Notes under the pieces: generated by a model
Told to the model about the DNA's origin: nothing
The model's database searches: none
What the model saw: only the letters and a program-made list of their open reading frames with translations
Shown: positions 56,945 to 64,000 of the stretch, in pieces
Layout: the number at the start of each line of letters is the position of its first letter
Numbering within the stretch: the first letter of the stretch is position 1
Position numbers and translations under genes: made by a program
Assembly (NCBI GenBank): GCA_014904985.1
Contig: MU128915.1
Span: forward strand, 131,415 to 195,414
Length of the DNA: 64,000 nucleotides
Origin: Hydnum rufescens UP504
Lineage: Eukaryota > Basidiomycota > Agaricomycetes > Cantharellales > Hydnaceae
Direction: 5' to 3'

Positions 56945-57687
56945 ATGAGTGCCAACAGTATAGGTTGTTCCCTTGGAGTCGAAGACTGTAGATCGTGGTT
57001 TACAGCACTCGATTTCGGGGATCTGACTCTGGAGGCAATGGGTATCCATCAGTATATTTTACGTGGAGCTGTACTTAGGAAGTTGAAAGTCTTCTCGTTG
57101 GAGCGGCAACGTACCACCATCCTTTGGCACCTGTCACTGTGCCCTATGGGTTTTCTTCATTTTGCACTTTAATCGTAGCTAACCATGTGGTCGCTCACCG
57201 ATTGGCCTTCCCGCACAATCCCCCCATCCTGAACGTTCTGCACACATGCCCTAGCAAGAATGCTGTACTCAATTGGCAGGGCTGATTTGTGCATCCAGTC
57301 TCGTCCTCGGCTTCTTCACCTGACGTTGCCATTGATGCGACTGGACGGGTCCTCCAGCTCACCAGGGACGATTGGGCCAACCTGGAGGCACTTGCGAAGC
57401 CATCCACGGCGGACACTCTGCCCAAGCAAGCCAGGCGGATTCAGGAATCAGTGGAGAACAGTGCGCCCAGGATCGAATTCCCCTATTTATTGACTCCAAG
57501 GTGTCATATGTACGGGGGAGGCAATACTCTTGAGGTATCGGTCCATGGATATTCCAAGGACACCACAGCATTGATTAGAAGTCCTCACGGGCTAATGAGT
57601 GAGCTTCCAGACATCCTCCAAGAGGCATTTGGTGTATTAGACGAGGGGCGCAAAGTGATGGGTAAGGAGACGGGGATCCTGCTCTAG
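56945..57687 (+). CDS. unrecognised protein, interrupted by an in-frame TGA
   Basis: The first exon-like segment reads MSANSIGCSLGVEDCRSWFT, ALDFGDLTLEAM. After a probable intron ending CTTAG near 57080, one frame reads EVESLLVGAATYHHPLAPV, VPYGFSSFCTLIVANHV, LAFPHNPPILNVLHTCPSKN and AVLNWQG. A TGA follows at 57283-57285. The same frame then continues FVHPVSSSASSPD, LTRDDWANLEALAKP, IEFPYLLTPRCHMYGGGN and ends GKETGILL-stop. I do not recognise the family. The stop could be a sequencing error, a decayed codon or lie in an unseen intron. It is co-oriented with RAP1 and starts 85 bp downstream of it. Confidence 0.4.
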
Positions 57688-58124
57688 TGGGGGTCGTTGT
57701 CGATATTGTCATCAGCGTGCGTACATTGCTTTGACCATGCCTTGGTTTAGAGTATGCCTTCTTTATAGGGCTGAAGCTGAAGGCAACAAGCGTGTTCCCT
57801 TAGAAGCCTGTAATATTGTCGTAATAATCGACTCTCTCCTATTAGAATCAACCCTCATGGGCAGTGGCTTTGCGCACAAAGGGAACGGGGGAAGTCGGCA
57901 CAGTAGAAGAAGCAGAACAATGAGCTTGGAAGCACAAAAGAAGATCCACCTTGCCGTTGAGATTGGGTGAAAACGTCAGGAAAGGGTGCAAAAATTAGAG
58001 ACCCAAGAATGCGCGCATCCGCGAAGTGACCTTGCTGAGAGGGGTATGGTCACCTAGATCGAGTGATTGGTGCGGCCCGTGGGTAGGGAGATGCCGAGGT
58101 GGACGGTGAAAAAATTCAAAAAGC
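57688..58124. other. intergenic, no protein gene seen
   Basis: No coding region is supported. The right end contains the T-rich (on the minus strand) pol III terminator region of the adjacent tRNA gene. Confidence 0.5.
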
Positions 58125-58205
58125 TAGCATCAACTGGTCTCGATCCAGTGACTTATGGGTGCACCTCTTATGGGCCCATCGCTCTTCCACCTGAGCTATG
58201 ATGCT
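58125..58205 (-). tRNA. initiator tRNA-Met (CAT) with 8-nt intron
   Basis: On the minus strand the acceptor AGCATCA pairs with TGATGCT over seven base pairs, giving the A1:U72 pair typical of initiators, with A73. The D arm is GCTC-AGGTGGAA-GAGC. The anticodon stem ATGGG/CCCAT supplies the three G:C pairs diagnostic of initiator tRNA. The anticodon CAT is followed, after position 37, by an 8-nt intron (AGAGGTGC). The T arm is ACTGG-ATCGAGA-CCAGT with A54, again initiator-like. Position 33 is C rather than the usual T. Internal promoters are TAGCTCAGGTGG (A box) and GGATCGAGACC (B box), and a T run follows the 3' end. The mature length is 73 nt before CCA. Confidence 0.9.
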
Positions 58206-59442
58206 GTTATAACTATGGGCCAAATCCTCCCACTTTATTGAGATTGGCTCTTGCACAAACCAAGGGGGAGTCGCGTGACCGAATCAGTACATACGACATT
58301 CCCTTCTGGATAAGCGTTTGTCTGCTGCGTTAATCGTCATGCTGACTTTGGAGTGCGATATTTGATTCATAGCTGCATCCTTCCCCGGTTAAAAGCCCAA
58401 CACACCTCCTGGCGCTTCCTCAATTTTGGGATATGAATCCAGGCGTAAGTGGTGTGACAGCACGAGAAGCGATATGGCTAGGCCCAAAGACAGGGCATAG
58501 ACAACGGTTTGATGGTTCCCGGCCCTCGCTTTCTTGCTTCAACGATGGCAAATTGCAGGTACATCCCCGAATCTATTGGGAAGGCTGGTGAAACCATCCA
58601 GACCTACCTCGTTTGTCTTCCGTCCATCCATGCTTCCTATAAGGATCGTACGCGGATCGCGCTCGCTTTGCTTAGATCTCCCTCACCGCCGCCTCCTGCG
58701 ATCACCTACGGTACAACCCCAATCGTACTACCCCCGCCCTTACATTCTACATAGGTACAATCTTGCAGTGCGGGGCACGAACATGTTCCGATTTAATGAG
58801 TTCTTCACTGTCTAGTTCAGTGCCCGACGCTACAGTGAAATTAGGGGGCGTTGCTGCAGCTTCCGATGAACAGTGAAACTCGCGAGCCGCGTTGTTCGTC
58901 GCTATCCGAAGGTTCAGGTGCAAAGCCCCTCTCTCGCCGATGACTACGTAGTGGTGTTGTACGGCTTCGGATTGCGAAATTGACGTATCGATGTTCAAGT
59001 ACTATATATGGTGGGTTGCCTTCTAGTCGAATACGAGGGTCAGGTTTTCATTCCCACCGATATCTCTTCTAACACCACCCTTCCTCCATCTACACATTCA
59101 TATATTATCGATATTGACCTATGTATCCACTACCAAAAATATACGAAGGGTGCATTGGAGAGCAAAAGTGTGTCGCGCGTGCTTATCGATAGCCTTCACT
59201 GGATAAAGCCATTCCCAAGGTGCCCAATTTACCCTGACGAGGGCATGCAATTTCTTTTGAATTAGGAAGATGGGCTAAGCTATTAATCTATCAGCAAATT
59301 GAAAATCAAACTAAGGTAGAAGGAGCGTAATTGAAGGGATACAAGAGGCTGATGCAGGTGCTAGTCCGATGCAAATGGTGGTACATGGCTGTATCTAGGA
59401 AATGCCCTAATTAGGCCTAGTAAGGATAGAAATGAAAGTCCG
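58206..59442. other. intergenic, no supported gene
   Basis: About 1.2 kb. A minus-strand frame at 58747-58998 (83 codons) and a plus-strand frame at 59008-59265 show no motif. I do not call a gene. Confidence 0.45.
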
Positions 59443-60653
59443 CTAAAGAGAGGAAGGGAGTGCATCGATTGCATCCTTGATGTAACCTAATTTATGTTGT
59501 GCTCGAGCGGAGAGATACTGGTCCGGGCAGGTTCTGCACCTCTTCGATGCCACTCTACAACACACTGCGAGAAATGCAGGCGAAAATAGAATGTCGGTTG
59601 TGGGCCGTGCTCTGAGCTCCGTGCGACTCCTCTTGATTACTTCAAGCCACCACTCAGCCACGCCATCTTCACAGTATTCCCCGGACACGTCAATCCCTCG
59701 ATCGACGCATCGGAAATGATGGCAAGGGCAGCAGCGGCACGGCGCGAATGCAGGTGGACGAGTGCTTTGATCTGTGCCGGATGGCACTCCGCGAGATCGC
59801 GGGACACATCTGCTTTCGAAAGATCGATGCGCAGCGTTTCGCGCGAGGTATGTTTGACCTCGGCCGGGAGGCTGTGTTTGCATGCGAGGCCGTAGGCGCG
59901 GAGAGGCTCAGTACGGGCTAATGACTGGAGATATCTGGCGCAGAGAAAATGAATGCCATGCGCAATTTGATACCGCTTGCATAGAGCGAGGAGGTGATCC
60001 AATTCCTCGGAGGTGGTAATTTGTGGCTTCCGAACATGCGGATAGATGAGCCTTAGCATGGCCTCTATCAATTCGGCCGGCTCGTCTATCTGAACCACAT
60101 TCACAGCGCGTACGAGACCGGTAGGGTGTGTTCCTAACTGCGAAGCACGAAATCGCAAGACAGGAGATGCATCGAACACAATCTGGGAATCGACGTAAAA
60201 ATCGCGATGAACGCCGTCGTTGCTCCGGAACACAAGGTCACTGGACGCTTTGGGCGTGAAAATTATCCTCGAGGCGTTAGATCGACGAGAAGGGGTGCTA
60301 GTATCGGACCAAACTGCTGAAGACGAAAAGATGACATTCCTGGGCGAGGGTCCAGGAGTCATGGGTTCAAACAGTACGCCAGTGGGCGAGGGCAGGTCGG
60401 TCGCCCTCTCCTTCTGCTTTAAGTCAGGGGAGCCGGGCGGTGGTACTGGAGCGGACGTAGCGGCCCTCGGACGTTTCTTGACATGGCCAAGAGCGTCGCG
60501 GGTTGATGAGGAAATGGATTCAGAACGCAGTCGTTTGACAGTGCCCTTGGATTTTATGGGGGATGAATGGGACTGAGCCACGCTGGGTGGAATTGGTGCG
60601 CTTGGTCGAGGTGGCAGAATATGGGATATGAAATGCTCGACTGAGGAGCCCAT
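59443..60653 (-). CDS. BTB/POZ domain protein
   Basis: This is a basidiomycete BTB-domain protein of unknown partner, probably an adaptor or chromatin-associated factor. Start MGSSVEHFISHILPP (60651-60653); a longer in-frame extension exists but is hydrophobic and unlikely. A disordered Pro/Ser region with KKRPRA follows. The BTB fold begins SDLVFRSNDGVHRDFYVDSQ, VFDASPVLRFRASQLG, then VVQIDEPAELIEAMLRLIYP and LDHLLALCKRYQIAHGIHF. The C-terminal module reads LRAYGLACKHSLPAEVK, RETLRIDLSK, then after a one-base shift GEYCEDGVAEWWLEV, ELRARPTTDILFSPAF, CRTCPDQYLS and DAIDALPSSL-stop (59443). The shift falls at a four-C run, 59679-59682, where one more base restores the typical C-terminus, so a homopolymer error is likely. 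Confidence 0.85.
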
Positions 60654-61245
60654 GACAGTGAGGAAGCGAGTGAACTTGATGGCGAAAGAGGGTGATGAAG
60701 TTGCGCCTGAGGGAAGAGTACTAGTGAGAATGAGACTGAGAAAAAGGAGGGAAATGATCATCAAGACGGAGAGAAACGACTTTCTCCAACTAAAGCAGCT
60801 ATATACAGTACGAGGCACGCCATGTTTGCCACAAAGGCAGTATTATCGCCGCAGATCAATTCCTTTCCAAATTGGGGCAGTGGCAGGAAATAGCGGCAGT
60901 TTCACTCATCCCCAGTGGGGAATAAAGGCCGCTGAGAGTGCGCAGGCAGCATACAGTCACCGATTTCACAAGCACCAGACAACAAAATCAATAGATAGTT
61001 GTCGCTGGAATCGGCAATCACCGACTATCCTTGGGTGGCAAAATCGATGGTGAGGATCTTTGAGGTTGAGGAGTCGAAAAAATGGCCCTCCACCTGGATG
61101 CCCAATCCTGAGGGATTCCTGGAATTAGTACTTGTACAATCCTTCCAAGAATGGGTCACTATCTTCCATACCAGCCCAACAGAGTAAATTATTCGGAAAG
61201 GCCTATTATGTCGACTTGCGAGCAAATCCACACGATAGATACATA
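60654..61245. other. intergenic upstream of BTB gene
   Basis: Between the BTB start and the 3' end of the translin-X-like gene, both on the minus strand. A TATATAC motif lies near 60800. A short CAGTGGGGAATAAAGGCCG stretch near 60913 resembles the AKR flank near 4782. No gene is supported. Confidence 0.45.
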
Positions 61246-62477
61246 TCACAGGGTACACATAGTGCCTACATGCGTGGTGAAGAAGGTAGGGATACAGGTT
61301 GTGAGTATACTTCGAAGTGAACCATCATTCTCTCCTTCCCCATCGTCCCCCGGACCTTCACCGTGCCTACCTCTTCTGCCATCAAACCCCGACTCTCGCG
61401 CGTGGACGTCCAACCAGACATCCCGTCCAGCGTCTGGATACTCACGTCCTCTTATTGCAATTGTATACGCCGCTGGAGGGTGGACATTTGAATAAAAATT
61501 TCAAGACCGCCAAGAAGAAACAGCGAAACGCGCGATGGACGTACCAAATTCGATCTTCTTGAGTGACTCGGTTGTAATTCCTTGCTTTCTGGAGAGGCCC
61601 CGGACGTACGGAGTCAAGGCTTCGATATCTACGGTCGTAAACGACAATAAATAAGCGACCGCGGTGTCATTCAGAAGACCAGGCTCGATAATGAAATGGG
61701 TAAAGCGCACCAGCTGAACACGTCCGAACGAATGTGCATACTTCTGTGGCCTTTTGTCGACTCGGGCCATCCACTCCTATAGCTGAAATAGCCCAACGCA
61801 AGAGCTCCCCCGTGAGGTCTGATACGCCAAGGAGGTAGTCTGAGTACGGAAGAGGTATAATCTTTTACTCGAGAATTTAGCAACTGCCATATTTCCGAGT
61901 GTTGGAAAATAGTGCACAAGCTCACAGGGGGAAGGTAGGACTTGACTTCGTTATATGATATTAATACCTTGTGGCGCAAGTAGTGGGCGAAAGACAATGC
62001 CTCGATGTACTCCTGCAGTCCAGGAGATCTACCCCTAAAAGTGTGAGAACAAAACTGCGGAGAATTCATCTAGAGCACCTCTGACATCATTGCAGAATAT
62101 CTTTCGACTTCCTGCCCCTGTAGTTGCTCCGACATTGCTTGAAGGAGCTTTTTCATACCCTCCAGCTTGACGTAAGCTTCATCTGTCCCCCCTATATTGG
62201 AAATTCCTCTTTCACCGACGCCATTGGGACCATGATTATGGCCAGGAATAGGAATACGGTGCAGCAGAAAAATAATACGTTTAGAAAGAACAGTGATATC
62301 GCGCGCGATCTTTACTAGACGTTCCTTTCGATCATTATGATCATCGAGAGTTGTAGAAAAGTCCTTGAAGATGGTGAGAATGTGGTCCCTGGACGCTGCT
62401 ACCATTCTCTCGAACCGCTGGTGACTTTCTGAGGTGGGGGCAACGGAAACTGCCGATGTTTGTATAAGGATGTGCAT
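61246..62477 (-). CDS. translin-associated factor X-like protein
   Basis: A translin-family protein, the likely catalytic-type partner in the translin/TRAX (C3PO) RNase complex. Read on the minus strand: MHILIQTSAVSVAPTSES, FKDFSTTLDDHNDRKERLVK, IARDITVLSKRIIFLLHRI, ALSFAHYLRHKVLISYNEVK, SDYLLGVSDLTGELLRWAI, ATEVCTFVRTCSA, then DIEALTPYVRGLSRKQGITT and ESLKKIE. A later exon (about 61247-61466) begins AAYTIAIRGREYPD, joined in phase through an intron starting GTACGTCC, and ends in an acidic disordered tail and TMCTL-stop (61246-61248). Glu in the TGELLR motif is part of the family's catalytic set; GGSPGLQEYIEA-like sequence precedes ALSF. The annotated start may not be the true one, since a short 5' exon is possible. 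Its start is 57 bp from the divergent HIT gene. Confidence 0.85.
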
Positions 62478-62534
62478 TCGTTTTGAAGCGGGAAATTCCA
62501 GGGCAGGAACTGCATTTCACATACATAACGAAAC

Positions 62535-63853
62535 ATGCCTGTGCCTCATCAATTCGCTCCTCGGCCGGGATGTCCGCTCTGCAGCATTGTGGCCGCGCCT
62601 CTTCCCCCCCGCAGCGACCGATTGCTACTGCCGGGTGGCCCCCGCAGTCCTTGGAGGAGAGATAGTGACAATACTAGCCTCAGCTCCAGTACTGGCCCTT
62701 CTTCACCATCTCCAGATTCTGCAAGCAGTCAGGACAGCGTCATTCTCTATAGGGATGCAAATGTCACGGCCTACCTGGAGAAAAAATATCCCGTTTCCAG
62801 CAAAGGCCATATTATCATTGTTCTCAAGTACGTCTTTTGTGCCCATTGGTTTTAGGGGTGAAACCTTGCTCACATCAGCACTTGGCTTTCTGAAGTCTTC
62901 ATGTCCCATCAATATACACTCTTGTGAGTCCTCCACACAAGCTGTTTGCTCAACGATGCCTGACATAGCGCTTGTAGTCCTCTAACGATATTCCTTTATT
63001 GAACCATATCCAATCGCTTGCATTCCGCCTCCTGAAATCGCTGAACCCCCCTGCTCCAATGTCGCCATCACCGTTCGCATCCCAGGAGACGCTTTCTTCT
63101 AACCAAGTACCGCTTCAAGGGCAAGAGCCGCCTATGCATGTTGGGTTCATAACGCCTCCATTCCGGGACAGCAAAATCCCCATTACCGACCACTTACATG
63201 CCCATGCATATCTTGGCGCACCCGATCTTGCTGGCTGGTGGCGTGGTACGGCGTACGGTTCCCTGGCGTGGTATTCTGTGCAAGATCTGATTGCAGAGAT
63301 TCGGTGCGTTTTACTCGCGTCGCAGATGACGCTTCCTGTGACTTACAACTCAGTTGTTAGAGAATCAACTTCAAATAATCGCGTGAAGTCGGGTTACACC
63401 AACCGCGCCACAGCACCCATCGATTTGGTCCCCGGGGCGGGCGCATTGAGCGGAAACGCGGATGGGACTCAGGCGCCTCCTGCAGCTCTTCCGTTCCAAG
63501 TGAACAAGGCGCACATCAGTCCAGTCAGTAGTCCTACACCAAATGTGATGGTCTCGAAGCCCAGCGAAGATACCGCGGCAAGCTCTAGTAGCGTGGGAAA
63601 ATCACCAGCACGAGCCGAATTTGAAGCAGTCATCTCTGGGAGTGTGGATCTCGGTTCAGGACATGCCGCGGTCTCCCACATATTACCGCGCTTGGGAACC
63701 AGTTCACCGACGAGAGGGAGGGGGCGATATCGTGAAAACGAGAATGTTGGGGGGCTGGAAGATGCAGAATGGGATGATACTGTTGTGGCGGGCAGGTTTG
63801 AAGGTGAGGCAGGCCCTTCGACAGTGCGCACACTGAAGGGAGTGACAAGCTAG
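62535..63853 (+). CDS. HIT-domain (histidine triad) protein
   Basis: A nucleotide hydrolase/transferase-like HIT protein. It starts MPVPHQFAPRPGCPLC (a CPLC pair as in aprataxin/HIT N-termini), a Ser-rich linker, then VILYRDANVTAYLEKKYPVS and GHIIIVLN. After two GT-AG introns it reads LHVPSIYTL, SSNDIPLLNHIQSLAFRLL, and MHVGFITPPF, with the histidine triad DHLHAHAYLG (H-x-H-x-H). A GWWRGTAYGSLAWYSV block and DLIAEIR follow, then RESTSNNRVKSGYTNR across an intron. The C-terminal 150 residues are disordered and end LKGVTS-stop (63851-63853). The triad sits later than in small HIT proteins because of the linkers. Substrate unknown; aprataxin-like or Fhit-like roles are possible. Confidence 0.8.
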
Positions 63854-64000
63854 CGGTGCGCGCTTGAATTGACGCATCCCTTATGCCGCGGGTAAATATT
63901 GTATATTGTTGCTATTTTCCACGTTCTTGAAGTCCCTTAATCATTTTCGTGTTCATGGTCCAAGATATCCCTTGAGGTTTCTTCCTGCTCTGTATTCGAA
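63854..64000. other. 3' flank, no feature seen
   Basis: The window ends 147 bp after the HIT gene; only its 3' untranslated region is likely here. Confidence 0.5.

Noticed and set aside
59637..60818. A 393-residue BTB protein start with a hydrophobic N-terminal leader
   Set aside because: The first 55 residues are upstream sequence read in frame; MGSSVEHFISHI is a more typical start and a BTB protein needs no signal peptide.

Overview
This window looks like a nuclear contig from a basidiomycete fungus, most likely an Agaricomycete. Genes are split by many short introns (about 45-70 nt). Several families are typical of mushroom-class fungi: a DUF6534-type membrane protein, a fungal bestrophin, a Zn2Cys6/MHR regulator, a Ser/Thr-rich cupredoxin protein and a Rap1 with BRCT and Myb domains. 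Assignments rest on reading translated exons and splice sites by eye; no database search was run.

Layout. (1) 0.7-11.3 kb: a tandem array of aldo-keto reductase (AKR) genes, with two full-length 336-residue copies (3239-4719, 6375-7860), one copy with a frameshift (9822-11305) and one 3' fragment (783-1268). A hAT-type MITE (5797-6127) with perfect TIRs and an 8-bp target duplication sits between copies. (2) 11.3-24 kb: a gene-poor, repeat-rich block holding a DUF6534-type gene whose 3' half is unclear (13.8-15.4 kb), a 1.29-kb direct tandem duplication (16.95-19.53 kb) and a bestrophin-type channel gene (20.8-23 kb). (3) 24.5-28.9 kb: MED6 and the V-ATPase F subunit gene start back to back, followed by an unrecognised gene with a GC-AG intron. 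(4) 29.5-31.6 kb: the most unusual segment, five tandem exon-intron-like units. Each has one hairpin just before a GTAAGT-type donor and a second hairpin inside the following intron. Arm substitutions keep the pairing, and the array is bracketed by 41-49 bp inverted repeats. (5) 31.7-64 kb: a gene-dense housekeeping segment with a glycosyltransferase-like membrane protein, a RING-CH (MARCH-like) E3 ligase, a type I membrane protein, TAF5, a cupredoxin GPI-type protein, a Nup37-like WD protein, a Zn2Cys6 transcription factor, eIF2A, an SRPK kinase, RAP1, an initiator tRNA-Met with a small intron, a BTB protein, a translin-associated factor X-like protein and a HIT-domain protein.

How the genes relate. 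No pathway cluster is evident apart from the AKR array. The right half is ordinary core machinery (TFIID/SAGA, Mediator, translation initiation, SR-protein phosphorylation, telomere binding, V-ATPase), packed as divergent or convergent pairs with intergenic distances of tens to hundreds of bases. Many otherwise clear genes need a one-base correction, often in a short homopolymer. The consensus may therefore carry residual indel errors, and frameshifts in single-copy housekeeping genes should not be read as pseudogenes without checking.
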